Source: Pseudomonas mandelii (GTDB taxonomy: Bacteria; Pseudomonadota; Gammaproteobacteria; Pseudomonadales; Pseudomonadaceae). Taken from it: DNA of 64,000 nt. The translations under genes were made by a program, and so were the position numbers. Below are positions 34,061-42,378 of the stretch, piece by piece. The DNA is taken from assembly GCF_900106065.1 (NCBI RefSeq), contig NZ_LT629796.1:5928501-5992500 (forward strand). The letters run 5' to 3'. Below the pieces are notes generated by a model that was not told where the DNA came from, made no database searches, and saw only the letters and a program-made list of their open reading frames with translations. Position 1 is the first letter of the stretch; each line of letters starts with the position of its first letter.

Positions 34061-35863
34061 ATGATGCGCTGGTTGCGCAGCTCCCTGCCCGCTCGCGCCG
34101 GGCTGGCCGTGATCCTGATCGCCGTGCTCGCCCTCGCCAGTTCGTTGAGCGCCGGACTGATCGCCTGGTTCAGCCAGGGTGATGCGGCTGCCATCAACAC
34201 CGCAGGCTCTGTGCGCATGGAGACTTACCACCTGAGCTGGAAACTGGCCGCAGGGGCAACCGGCGAAGAAATCCTGGCCATCACCGACAGCCTGCAAACC
34301 CGTCTAAACAGCCAGTCACTCAAAGCCGTGCTGGAAGATGGCCCGACCACCGCGCTGCAGATCAGCTACGGGCAAATCCAGCAACAATGGAACGAGGATT
34401 TGCGTCCGGCACTGGAGCGCGGTGATGCCGCCTATTTTCAGGTCCAGGCCTTGTCCTTCGTTGAGCAACTGAACCATTTCGTCGACCTGTTGCAGCGCCA
34501 AAGCGAACAGAAGCAAGGCTGGCAACAAGTTATCCAGGGCTTGGCGCTGTTCACCACGATGATCGTCCTGCTGCTTGGGCTTTACGAACTGCAATATGGC
34601 GTGGTCACGCCCTTGAAAGAGTTGGTGGACGCGACCCAGCGCTTTCGTCGTGGCGATTTCAAGGTGCGGGTCAACCATCAGTCCCAGGACGAATTGGGCC
34701 AATTGGCCATGAGTTTCAACGCCATGGCCGAGACGATCGAAGACTCGCATCGCACCCTTGAGAGTCAGGTGCAGCAAAAAACCCTGAACCTGCAACAAGC
34801 CAATGCGGCCCTTGAATTGCTGTACCAAAGCAGTCGGAGCCTGGCCACACGCCTGGCCAATGCCGAAGGTTTGGATGAGTTGATCCGGCGCTTCCAGCAA
34901 CGCCTGCCCGGCTTGCGCCTGTCGCTGTGCCTGCAAGGTCAATTGCAGGCCCCGGCCCAACAGTTGCTCGCCCTGCATGGCGCCAACATCCGCGAAGTTT
35001 GCGCCAGCAGCGATTGCGCCACGTGCCAGAAACACCATAAAGCCAGCCCGCAAACCTTCAGCATCAGCAACCAGGGCAGCGAACTGGGTGAGCTCAAGGC
35101 GCATTTTGTCGATGGACACCCGACGCAAGCCTGGGAAACCCAACTGATCCAGGCCCTGGCCAACCTGATCGGCACCTCGCTCTCGCTCAAGCGCCAACGG
35201 GAACAGGATCATCGCCTGCTGTTGCTCGACGAACGCACGATCATTGCCCGCGAGCTGCACGACTCACTGGCCCAGGCCCTGTCCTACATGAAGCTGCAAG
35301 TCAGCCGCCTGCAAACCCTGATGCGTCGTGGCGAACCGATCGAGACCCTGGAAAACGTCACCGCCGAACTGCGCGAAGGGTTGAACAATGCCTACCGCCA
35401 GTTACGCGAATTGCTGACCACCTTTCGCTTGCAGATTCACGATGCGGGGCTGGTGCAGGAGCTCAAGGACACCGCCGAAGAATTCTCCCGTCGCGGGGAG
35501 TGCCAGGTGCACCTGCACGTCGACGCGCTGGCCTTTCAATTATCGGCCAGCGAACAAATCCACATTCTGCAGATCACCCGCGAGGCGCTCTCCAATTGCC
35601 TGCGTCACGCCCATGCGCAAAACGCCTGGCTGCAACTGCGTCAGGACGGTGAAACCGTGAGGCTCATCGTCGAAGACGACGGACGTGGCTTCAGCGGCAA
35701 CGTCGACCAACGCGAGCATCACGGCCTGAAAATCATGGATGAGCGGGCCCGCAGCTTGCGCGGTCAACTCGAAATAGTCTCCAGGGAGCCGCAAGGCACC
35801 CGTGTCCAACTGGAATTCCAACCGGAGTTTCTGGGACAAAAAACAGAAGGTAGCGTCACATGA
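34061..35863 (+). CDS. narX: Nitrate/nitrite sensor histidine kinase NarX
   Basis: A 600-residue membrane kinase. TM1 is at about 15-35; the periplasmic sensor includes the NarX P-box (AAAINTAGSVRMETYHLSWK) that binds nitrate; TM2 is at about 165-185. HAMP, a cysteine-containing central module (EVCASSDCATCQKHH) and a HisKA_3/HATPase end follow, with the phospho-acceptor His in ARELHDSLAQALSYMK near residue 399 and VEDDGRGF as the N/G box. It overlaps narL by four bases. Two adjacent ATGs (34061, 34064) make the exact start uncertain. Confidence 0.93.
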   Translation: MMRWLRSSLPARAGLAVILIAVLALASSLSAGLIAWFSQGDAAAINTAGSVRMETYHLSWKLAAGATGEEILAITDSLQTRLNSQSLKAVLEDGPTTALQISYGQIQQQWNEDLRPALERGDAAYFQVQALSFVEQLNHFVDLLQRQSEQKQGWQQVIQGLALFTTMIVLLLGLYELQYGVVTPLKELVDATQRFRRGDFKVRVNHQSQDELGQLAMSFNAMAETIEDSHRTLESQVQQKTLNLQQANAALELLYQSSRSLATRLANAEGLDELIRRFQQRLPGLRLSLCLQGQLQAPAQQLLALHGANIREVCASSDCATCQKHHKASPQTFSISNQGSELGELKAHFVDGHPTQAWETQLIQALANLIGTSLSLKRQREQDHRLLLLDERTIIARELHDSLAQALSYMKLQVSRLQTLMRRGEPIETLENVTAELREGLNNAYRQLRELLTTFRLQIHDAGLVQELKDTAEEFSRRGECQVHLHVDALAFQLSASEQIHILQITREALSNCLRHAHAQNAWLQLRQDGETVRLIVEDDGRGFSGNVDQREHHGLKIMDERARSLRGQLEIVSREPQGTRVQLEFQPEFLGQKTEGSVT

Positions 35864-36507
35864 ACCCGTCCCTGCAACACACCATCCTGCTGGTCGATGA
35901 CCATCCGATGATGCGTCACGGCATCCGCCAGATGCTCGAGCTCGAAGATGATTTCCTGATCGTCGGTGAAGCCAGCAACGGTGAAGAAGCGCTCGGACTG
36001 ATCGAGCCGCTGCAACCGGATCTGGTATTGCTCGATAACAACATGCCGGTGATGAATGGCATTGAAACCCTGCGCCAGTTACGGGCGATGCACTACACCG
36101 GCAAGGTGCTGCTGTTCACGGTCTCGGATGCCGAAGACGATATTCGCGACGCACTGCGTCTGGATGCCGACGGCTACCTCCTCAAGGACATGGAGCCCGA
36201 ACTGTTGATTCAGTACATCCGCAATGCCTTGAACGGCGAATTGGTGATCAGCCCGGGGCTGACCCAGGTCATGGCCCAGGCACTGCGCTCACCCCAGCGC
36301 CAGACCGTGGTGGAACTGACCGAGCGTGAACGTCAGGTGCTGAAAACCATCGCCAGCGGCTTCAGCAACAAAGTCATCGGGCACAAGCTCGGCATCACTG
36401 AAGGGACGGTCAAGGTTCATGTGAAAAACCTGCTGCACAAACTCGGCTTGCGCTCGCGGGTCGAGGCCGCCGTATGGGCCATGGAACATCTGCGCAATGC
36501 CGGATGA
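35860..36507 (+). CDS. narL: Nitrate response regulator NarL
   Basis: 215 residues. Receiver domain with phospho-acceptor Asp59 (LVLLDNNMP), then a LuxR-type helix-turn-helix (LTERERQVLKTIASGFSNKV and GTVKVHVKNLLHKL). Partner of NarX (ATGA overlap). Its expected 7-2-7 targets are visible before narK1/narX, the DNR paralogue and moaB. Confidence 0.94.
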   Translation: MNPSLQHTILLVDDHPMMRHGIRQMLELEDDFLIVGEASNGEEALGLIEPLQPDLVLLDNNMPVMNGIETLRQLRAMHYTGKVLLFTVSDAEDDIRDALRLDADGYLLKDMEPELLIQYIRNALNGELVISPGLTQVMAQALRSPQRQTVVELTERERQVLKTIASGFSNKVIGHKLGITEGTVKVHVKNLLHKLGLRSRVEAAVWAMEHLRNAG

Positions 36508-36513
36508 CGGGCA

Positions 36514-36529
36514 TGCCTCTTTGGAGGTA
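36514..36529. promoter_or_regulatory. NarL 7-2-7 site before the DNR paralogue
   Basis: TGCCTCTTTGGAGGTA has inverted heptamers (TGCCTCT, TACCTCC) two bases apart, only 65 bases upstream of the CRP/FNR-type gene. It implies nitrate control of that regulator. Confidence 0.7.
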
Positions 36530-36593
36530 GGCCGGCAGAGGCATAGGTCATCTGGCCGACGCTCTCTACTATGAGCGTCAGCGGAGGTACGCC

Positions 36594-37268
36594 ATGCTGA
36601 CCCACCCTTCCATCGTTTTAACGTTGCGCCGTCACCATCTGTTCAGCCAACTACCGGAGAAAATCTTCGAGGAAGTCTGCGGCCTGGCGATGCTCAAGCG
36701 CCTGAGTTGTCACAGCACACTCATGCACCAAGGGGATCCGGCCAAGCGTTTCTTCCTGTTGGTCAGCGGCCAGATCAAATTGTATCGGCTGACCGGCGAA
36801 GGCCAGGAGAATCTGGTGGAGATCATCCAGCCGGGCCAGACCTTTGCCGAAGCCTTACTGTTCAGCCAGGCCCGTCTCTACCCGGTCAGCGCCACGGCGC
36901 TGAAAGACAGCGTACTGGTGAGTATCGAGGGCAACCACTACCGCAATGCCCTGGAAGATCAGCCGAAAGTCTGCCTGGCGATCCTGGCGAGCATGAGCGT
37001 GCACCTGCACCTGCGTCTGCGCGACATCGACACCTTGACCATGGCCAGTGCGAGCCGCCGGGTGATCAATTTCCTGTTGCAGGAACGCAACCCGGTCAGC
37101 GGTTTGATTGTGTTGCAGGTGTCCAAACGCCTGGTGGCCTCGAAGCTGGGCATTCAGCCGGAAACCTTTTCGCGGATCTTGCACCGCCTGGTGGACAGCG
37201 GCCTGATCGCGATGGAACGCCGCAATATCAGCATCCTCGCCGAAGAGGATCTCGCGGCCTTCCAATAG
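36594..37268 (+). CDS. dnrE: CRP/FNR-family regulator, DnrE-like
   Basis: A 224-residue DNR-type activator. An N-terminal cyclic-nucleotide-binding fold (LMHQGDPAKRFFLLVSGQIK, LYRLTGEGQENLVEIIQPGQ), a dimer helix, then a helix-turn-helix with recognition helix IQPETFSRILHRL. The four N-terminal cysteines of FNR/ANR are absent, so it is not an Fe-S oxygen sensor. It is paralogous to dnr at 47752 and shares the recognition-helix core IQPETFSRI, so it should read the same boxes. In P. stutzeri, dnrE lies by narXL and is induced by nitrate; the NarL site upstream supports that model here. Confidence 0.82.
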   Translation: MLTHPSIVLTLRRHHLFSQLPEKIFEEVCGLAMLKRLSCHSTLMHQGDPAKRFFLLVSGQIKLYRLTGEGQENLVEIIQPGQTFAEALLFSQARLYPVSATALKDSVLVSIEGNHYRNALEDQPKVCLAILASMSVHLHLRLRDIDTLTMASASRRVINFLLQERNPVSGLIVLQVSKRLVASKLGIQPETFSRILHRLVDSGLIAMERRNISILAEEDLAAFQ

Positions 37269-37274
37269 TCGTAA

Positions 37275-37288
37275 TTGACCGCCGTCAA
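37275..37288. promoter_or_regulatory. ANR/DNR-type box before the DGC-domain gene
   Basis: TTGACCGCCGTCAA is a symmetric FNR-type box, 55 bases before the ATG at 37343 and just after the dnrE stop. Confidence 0.65.
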
Positions 37289-37342
37289 TGCGCAATGCCA
37301 CCGCTCTTGCAGACTGAAGAAGTCCCTCCATGGAGAGTGCTG

Positions 37343-37729
37343 ATGCCCCGTTCAACCTTGCCGCTGATTTATGCCTGCTCAGGCTGCTCAAACGTCGCCC
37401 AACTGGCCAATACCCTGGCCGTGCGGCTTGATCGCTGCGGACTGGCGGAAATGTCTTGCATCGTCGGTGTTGGCGGGCATGTGGCGGCGCTGGTCAACAA
37501 GGCCCGCTCGGGACGGCGGATTTTTGCGCTGGACGGCTGCCCGCTGCAATGCGTCGAAAACTGCCTGAAGCAACATGGCCTGCACGCGGACGTGCACTTG
37601 ATTCTTAGCCATTACGGGTTGCGTAAACGCAATGGCGAGGATTGCACGCCAGCGCAGGGGGATGAGTTGTTCGAAGAGATCAGGCAGTTGATTGCGAGTG
37701 ATGCTCGCCAGCATGAAAAACGCCAGTAA
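37343..37729 (+). CDS. DGC-domain putative zinc-binding protein
   Basis: A 128-residue cytoplasmic protein of the DGC family. Cysteines occur in YACSGCSNVAQLAN, EMSCIVGVGGH and DGCPLQCVENCLKQHG, including the Asp-Gly-Cys motif that names the family; a metal site is likely. GGAGAG precedes the ATG. Members are often found beside anaerobic respiration genes; no biochemical role is established that I know of. Its own FNR-type box and position in the denitrification island suggest a role in metal or NO handling. Confidence 0.78.
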   Translation: MPRSTLPLIYACSGCSNVAQLANTLAVRLDRCGLAEMSCIVGVGGHVAALVNKARSGRRIFALDGCPLQCVENCLKQHGLHADVHLILSHYGLRKRNGEDCTPAQGDELFEEIRQLIASDARQHEKRQ

Positions 37730-37762
37730 ACGATGGTCTGACAGCCACCGAAAATCCAACAG

Positions 37763-37850
37763 GGGGAGCGAGCCTGCTCGCGAAGGCGGCGTGTCAGTCA
37801 GCCTCCATATGGATGGACTGGCCCCTTCGCGAGCAAGCTCGCTCGCACAG
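37763..37850. repeat. Paired REP palindromes
   Basis: GGGAGCGAGCCTGCTCGCGA (about 37766) faces TCGCGAGCAAGCTCGCTCGC (about 37828), the same class as at 22159 but with two divergent bases. It lies at the convergent ends of the DGC gene and ubiT. Confidence 0.88.
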
Positions 37851-37864
37851 TTAATCTGTGTGGG

Positions 37865-38335
37865 TCAAACCGTCGCCAACCCCTTCCCTGCCCGCTCCAA
37901 ATTGCGCCACAGCCACACAGGCAACACGTCGGGATCGAGGCTGTCGATCAGGTTCTTCAGCGCCAGCCCCAACTCCGTATCCCCCTCAATCACCAAACGC
38001 CTGCGAAAGAACAACGTATCCGGATCCTCCTGACGGCTGGCCAGCAATAAAAACTCGCGCCAGTTACCGCTGATGGTCACATGCGCCGTGGCATGCTCGG
38101 CAATTCGCAACCCTTGACGGGTCAGCGTCAAATACCAGGACAAGCCCAAATCCGGAATCCGCAGGCACAACCAGCGCCCACGCAACACTTCAAACTCGCC
38201 GTCGCGCAAAGGCTCGGCAAGGCAACGATTCAACGCCTGCTGCAACGCCAGACGCTGCACTGCAAAAGGCACCCGGCGCACCAACGGCAACAACCGGTCG
38301 GCGCCTTTGAGCAGCCACTTCTTCCGATTCAACAC
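37865..38335 (-). CDS. ubiT: Ubiquinone biosynthesis accessory factor UbiT (SCP2 domain)
   Basis: 156 residues. The lipid-binding SCP2 fold spans most of the protein (DLGLSWYLTLTRQGLRIAEH, VTISGNWREFLLLASRQEDP, RLVIEGDTELGLALKNLIDS). UbiT acts with UbiU and UbiV in O2-independent hydroxylation during ubiquinone synthesis, required for denitrification in P. aeruginosa. Its start overlaps the ubiV end by 7 bases. Confidence 0.9.
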   Translation of the reverse strand: MLNRKKWLLKGADRLLPLVRRVPFAVQRLALQQALNRCLAEPLRDGEFEVLRGRWLCLRIPDLGLSWYLTLTRQGLRIAEHATAHVTISGNWREFLLLASRQEDPDTLFFRRRLVIEGDTELGLALKNLIDSLDPDVLPVWLWRNLERAGKGLATV

Positions 38336-39219
38336 AAGCCGACCTCCTCGATGCGCAACATGCCGGCCTGGCCATGCCAGTAACCGTTACAACCGTCGAC
38401 GAACACCGGCGGTGTCTCGCCCAGACGAACCCGTTGATAGGCGGCAATGACCTGCGCCATGCCTTGATAACGAGGGCTCAGTCGCAACAAATCAGCGCCG
38501 CAGGCCACCAGCCCCGCGTAATCTGCCAGGAGATTGGTCACCTCGGCCGACATTGTTTGAATGCCGTTAATGGTGAACAGTGCTTGCCCTTCCTGACTGG
38601 TCAGCGGCAGGCCGTCGGGGTAGTTGATGCAGCAAAACTGGCAGTCGTCCTTGGGCCGGTTTTCCGCCCGCGCGGTGAAGCAGCGTGCGGAATAGGCCAA
38701 CGGCAAATGCCCGTAAGCAAAGACTTCGACTTCCGGGACCTCTCGACCCAGTTCCCGCACCTGATCGAGCACATCGCTAATCAGCGTCGCCGAACACTCC
38801 ACGGGCGGCACCCAACGGGTCATCCCGCCGTCCAGCAGTTGCGTGAGCGTATGCCCGTTGTACACATTCAGCGCAGGACCGCCCACGAACGGCAACTTGC
38901 GCTCGGCCAGAAACTGCACCGCGCCCATGTCGTTGGCTTCCACCAACAGTTGGCCGTTGTCGCAGAGCCGCCGCAGGCTAGAGAGTTCGGAGGCCGCTTC
39001 GATAAGCGTCAGGCTGGAGAGAACCAGTTGTGCCTGGCTGCAGTCTTGTAACTCGCGCCCCAGCCCCAACCATTGATCCAATGAAAATGACCGGCGTTTC
39101 GAGCACACGGTTTCCCCCAGATAAATCACATCCAGGGGCAAGGCCGACATCTCGGCGTAAAAGTTGCTGAGTTGCGCTTTGTCCCAATAAAACAGGACCG
39201 GTCCAAGGCTGAGCTTCAT
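38329..39219 (-). CDS. ubiV: O2-independent ubiquinone hydroxylase subunit UbiV
   Basis: A 296-residue U32-peptidase-family [4Fe-4S] protein. Cys39 (LGETVCSKR) and the later cluster CFTARAENRPKDDCQFCC match the four ligands known in UbiV. With UbiU it hydroxylates the quinone ring without oxygen, with prephenate as the hydroxyl donor. The start at 39219 gives the conserved MKLSLGPVLFYW beginning, preceded by GGGAGG. Confidence 0.92.
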   Translation of the reverse strand: MKLSLGPVLFYWDKAQLSNFYAEMSALPLDVIYLGETVCSKRRSFSLDQWLGLGRELQDCSQAQLVLSSLTLIEAASELSSLRRLCDNGQLLVEANDMGAVQFLAERKLPFVGGPALNVYNGHTLTQLLDGGMTRWVPPVECSATLISDVLDQVRELGREVPEVEVFAYGHLPLAYSARCFTARAENRPKDDCQFCCINYPDGLPLTSQEGQALFTINGIQTMSAEVTNLLADYAGLVACGADLLRLSPRYQGMAQVIAAYQRVRLGETPPVFVDGCNGYWHGQAGMLRIEEVGLC

Positions 39220-39229
39220 GTCGCCTCCC

Positions 39230-40225
39230 TCATTGCCATGATCGATGGTAAGCACCCAAAGTGGTCTGGCTGCCTTCGGACAAACCGGCCAACACCCGGC
39301 GCCATTCCTCCTTGACCCGAAAACTGCCCGGCGAGCCACGATGGGCATCCAGCGCCGCACGCCAGACACGGGTGACTTGTTCGACATACGCCGGGCTGCG
39401 TTGCCGGCCCTCGATTTTGACCGCCTCGACGCCGATGGCCGTCAATTCCGGCAGCAAGTCCAGGGTGTCGAGGCTGGTGGGTTCTTCCAGCGCATGAAAG
39501 CGTTTACCGCCGACCAGGAAACGGCCTTTGCACAAGGTCGGATAACCGGCGGGTTCCTCAGGGGTGTAACGGTCGATCAGCACTTCACTGAGCCGTGCGC
39601 TCAAGCCGTCGGCGTCTTCGCTCCAGCGCACCGCTTTGGCCGGCGAACAGACGCCACAGAGGTTCGGCGACTCACCGGTAATGTACGAAGACAGATGGCA
39701 ACGCCCTTCAGCCATGATGCACAAGCTGCCGAAGCCAAAGACTTCGATGGGCACCGGGCTGCTTGCAGCGACCTGGCGCACCTGCGCCAACGACAACACC
39801 CGAGGCAGTACCGCGCGACGAATTCCGTAGCGCTGCGCATAAAACTCCAGGGCCGCGGCATGGGTCGCCGAACCCTGCACCGACAGGTGCAGCGCCAGTT
39901 GCGGATGCCGCTGGCTGGCGTAGTTGAGTACGCCGGGGTCGGCGGCGATCAGCGCATCCACACCAAAATCGGCGGCGCGATCAACCGCGCGCTGCCAGCG
40001 TTCCCAGCCCTTGGGTTGCGGGTAGGTGTTGACCGCGACGTAGAGTTTGCGTTGGTGCTGACGGATGTGGGCGACCGCCGCGTCGAATTGTTTGTCGTCC
40101 ATGTTCAGCCCTGCAAAATGCCGGGCATTGGTGTCATCGCGAAAACCGACATAAACGGCATCGGCGCCTTGGCGCACCGCCGCTTTCAGCGCAGGCAGGT
40201 TGCCTGCCGGGCAGACCAGTTGCAT
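39230..40225 (-). CDS. ubiU: O2-independent ubiquinone hydroxylase subunit UbiU
   Basis: A 331-residue U32-family [4Fe-4S] protein. It starts MQLVCPAGNLPALKAAVRQG; the cluster ligands appear in GSLCIMAEGRCHLSSY and SPNLCGVCSPAK, with another Cys in YPTLCKGRFLV. Forms a complex with UbiV (10 bases downstream). An ANR box lies upstream. The same order (moaB, moeA, ubiU, ubiV, ubiT) occurs in P. aeruginosa (PA3915-PA3911). Confidence 0.92.
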   Translation of the reverse strand: MQLVCPAGNLPALKAAVRQGADAVYVGFRDDTNARHFAGLNMDDKQFDAAVAHIRQHQRKLYVAVNTYPQPKGWERWQRAVDRAADFGVDALIAADPGVLNYASQRHPQLALHLSVQGSATHAAALEFYAQRYGIRRAVLPRVLSLAQVRQVAASSPVPIEVFGFGSLCIMAEGRCHLSSYITGESPNLCGVCSPAKAVRWSEDADGLSARLSEVLIDRYTPEEPAGYPTLCKGRFLVGGKRFHALEEPTSLDTLDLLPELTAIGVEAVKIEGRQRSPAYVEQVTRVWRAALDAHRGSPGSFRVKEEWRRVLAGLSEGSQTTLGAYHRSWQ

Positions 40226-40327
40226 GGGTAATCCTCATGGAAAAACGCGTCTGGACCCTCCCTCGATGCCTGTGGCACAGCGATCGAAAAAGGCGCTGCC
40301 AGTCTAGCGAGACCGGCAGGCACGGCC

Positions 40328-40341
40328 TTGACGGCAATCAA
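40328..40341. promoter_or_regulatory. ANR box upstream of ubiU
   Basis: TTGACGGCAATCAA is a good TTGAC-N4-ATCAA FNR-type site, 103 bases before the ubiU ATG and immediately after the moeA stop codon. It explains low-oxygen expression of ubiUVT. Confidence 0.75.
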
Positions 40342-40347
40342 TTGCGA

Positions 40348-41583
40348 TCAATGCATCAGGTCGGCGAAGGACAGGAACATCACGTTGTCGTGCTTGAGCA
40401 CTTGCTGCTCGCACTCGATCACCGCCAGGCCATCGGCCCAGCACGCGGCGGTCAACATCGCCGAGCTTTGCTGAGGGTGCAGCTCCACGCTCAACTGACC
40501 ATCAGCACCGGGTGTCAGCCGAGCCCGCAGGTACTGCCGACGTTTGTTGCGCTGCAACCAATCGAACCCGGCGGGCACGGCCAGTGGCGCCGGCAACACA
40601 TCGCTGACGCCCTGAGCCCTGAGCAGGAACGGGCGCACCACCACCAACGCGGTAATCAGCGCCGCCGAAGGATTGCCCGGCATGCCGATCCAGGGTTTGC
40701 CGGCGACTTCGCCGAAGGCCAGCGGCTTGCCCGGCTGAATGGCCAGCCGCCAGAAATCCAGGCTGCCGAGTTCCTCGATCGCTTGTTTGAGGTGATCTTC
40801 CTCACCCACCGAGACGCCCCCCGAACTCAACAACAGGTCGCATTCCGAAGACGCCAGGCTCAAGGCATGCCGGCTGGCGGCCAACTCATCGGCCATGACG
40901 CCATAGTCATGCACCTCGACCCCCCAACCGCTCAACAACGCGGCGAGGCAGTAGCGATTGCTGTTGTAAATCTGCCCGGGCGCCAATGAATCACCCGGTT
41001 CACGCAGCTCATTGCCACTGCTGAGCAAGCACACCTGCAACGGTCGATAGACCTCGACCCGCCCGATGCCAGCGCCAGCCAGCAACCCCACTTCTTGCGC
41101 ACGCAGACGTTTGCCGGCCTGGATTAACAGGTCGCCGCGGCGAACCTCCTCACCTTCTTTGCGCACGTGATCGCCAGTACTGACGGGCGGGAACCACACG
41201 CGCTCGCCCTCGATCCGACAACGCTCTTGCGGCACCACGGTGTCGGCGCCTGCAGGTAATGGAGCGCCGGTAAAAATCTGCACTGCTTGCTGCGCGAGCA
41301 ACGGTGAGCACGCCGAATCCCCCGCTGCGATTCGTCCGCCAATCAACAACCAGCCACCCTCCGGTGGCAGGTCAGCGGCCCTGAGGGCATAACCGTCCAT
41401 GGCGCTGTTGTCCCAGGCCGGCAGGTTGACGGGGGAATGAATGTCCGCCGCCAGCACCCGACCCAAGGCTTGATCCAGGTCGATCTTTTGCGCCAGGGGC
41501 GGCGGCGGTGCCTGGTCCAGCAAACGATTGATGGCCTCGTCCACCGGCATCAAGTGACCAAGGTCACACACCCGGCCGGTCAT
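40348..41583 (-). CDS. moeA: Molybdopterin molybdenumtransferase MoeA
   Basis: Inserts molybdenum into adenylated molybdopterin. It has 411 residues with the usual MoeA domains: DNSAMDGYAL near residue 60, IFTGAPLPAGADTVVPQE, LLSSGGVSVGEEDHL and GMPGNPSAAL. Starting at ATG 41583 gives MTGRVCDLGHLMPVDEAINR; its start overlaps the moaB stop as ATGA. This is the nitrate-island copy (moeA1 type); Pseudomonas usually has another. Confidence 0.93.
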   Translation of the reverse strand: MTGRVCDLGHLMPVDEAINRLLDQAPPPPLAQKIDLDQALGRVLAADIHSPVNLPAWDNSAMDGYALRAADLPPEGGWLLIGGRIAAGDSACSPLLAQQAVQIFTGAPLPAGADTVVPQERCRIEGERVWFPPVSTGDHVRKEGEEVRRGDLLIQAGKRLRAQEVGLLAGAGIGRVEVYRPLQVCLLSSGNELREPGDSLAPGQIYNSNRYCLAALLSGWGVEVHDYGVMADELAASRHALSLASSECDLLLSSGGVSVGEEDHLKQAIEELGSLDFWRLAIQPGKPLAFGEVAGKPWIGMPGNPSAALITALVVVRPFLLRAQGVSDVLPAPLAVPAGFDWLQRNKRRQYLRARLTPGADGQLSVELHPQQSSAMLTAACWADGLAVIECEQQVLKHDNVMFLSFADLMH

Positions 41584-42134
41584 GAGCGGGTCTCGCAGGC
41601 GTCGACGACCCGTTGCCCTTGCGGTTTCAAATGGGGGGCGAAATTGCATGGGCCGGTGCGGCTGTCCAGCTGTTCGAGCAGGATCTGGTTCCAGGCCGTT
41701 CGACACGCGCCCGGCGAACCCGGAACGCAGCACACCAGCACGCCATTGCTCATCCCCGCCAATGCCCGGGATTGCAGGCTGGACATGCCGATTTCCGCAA
41801 GGGACACCTGACGAAACAGTTCACCGAAGCCTTCCACGTGTTTGTCCAGCAACGGCAAGACCGCTTGTGGTGTATTGTCGCGCGCGGTGAAACCGGTGCC
41901 GCCGGTCATCAATACCACCTGCACCTTGGGGTCGGCGATCCAGTGGGAAACCTTGGCGCGGATCTGATAAATGTCGTCCTTGACCAGACCACGATCGATC
42001 AATACATGCCCGGCCGTTTGCAGCAAATCCGTGAGGGTCTGCCCCGAGGTGTCGGTGTCAAAGGTGCGCGTATCGCTGATGGTCAGTACGGCAATGTTCA
42101 GGGGTTCAAACGTGCGTTGCGCCAGATGGGCCAT
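41580..42134 (-). CDS. moaB: Molybdopterin adenylyltransferase-like MoaB
   Basis: 184 residues of the MogA/MoaB fold: IAVLTISDTRTFDTDTSGQT, LMTGGTGFTARDNTPQA and VCCVPGSPGACRTAWNQIL. It adenylates molybdopterin before MoeA acts. ATG 42134 has GGGAAGG upstream. A NarL 7-2-7 site 65 bases upstream suggests nitrate induction of the moaB-moeA pair. Confidence 0.92.
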   Translation of the reverse strand: MAHLAQRTFEPLNIAVLTISDTRTFDTDTSGQTLTDLLQTAGHVLIDRGLVKDDIYQIRAKVSHWIADPKVQVVLMTGGTGFTARDNTPQAVLPLLDKHVEGFGELFRQVSLAEIGMSSLQSRALAGMSNGVLVCCVPGSPGACRTAWNQILLEQLDSRTGPCNFAPHLKPQGQRVVDACETRS

Positions 42135-42198
42135 ATCCAAGCCTTCCCGTAAATGAGGGTATGGGGCAAAGCCTGAACTGGAATGCCCGATGAGCCTA

Positions 42199-42214
42199 TT
42201 CCTCCAAGGAGGTA
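42199..42214. promoter_or_regulatory. NarL 7-2-7 site before moaB
   Basis: TTCCTCCAAGGAGGTA is formed of two inverted heptamers around AA. A further heptamer TACCTCT follows directly at 42213. It is close in sequence to the site at 33867. Confidence 0.72.
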
Positions 42215-42258
42215 CCTCTACAGGGACATATGAAGAACGTGTAGGCCACACGATACCT

Positions 42259-42348
42259 GTGGGAGCGAGCCTGCTCGCGATAGCGGCTTGTCAGGCAACA
42301 TTGATGTCGACTGACCCACTGCTATCGCGAGCAGGGCTCGCTCCCACA
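42259..42348. repeat. Paired REP palindromes
   Basis: GTGGGAGCGAGCCTGCTCGC (42259) faces GCGAGCAGGGCTCGCTCCCA, with one inserted G in the second copy. It is between moaB and pdxH. Confidence 0.9.
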
Positions 42349-42378
42349 TTGTTCTCCATCGCTGCGTGTTCTGCGGGT

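Noticed and set aside
40337..40352. AATCAATTGCGATCAA as a second FNR box near ubiU
   Set aside because: The left half is not TTGAT and it overlaps the better TTGACGGCAATCAA site.
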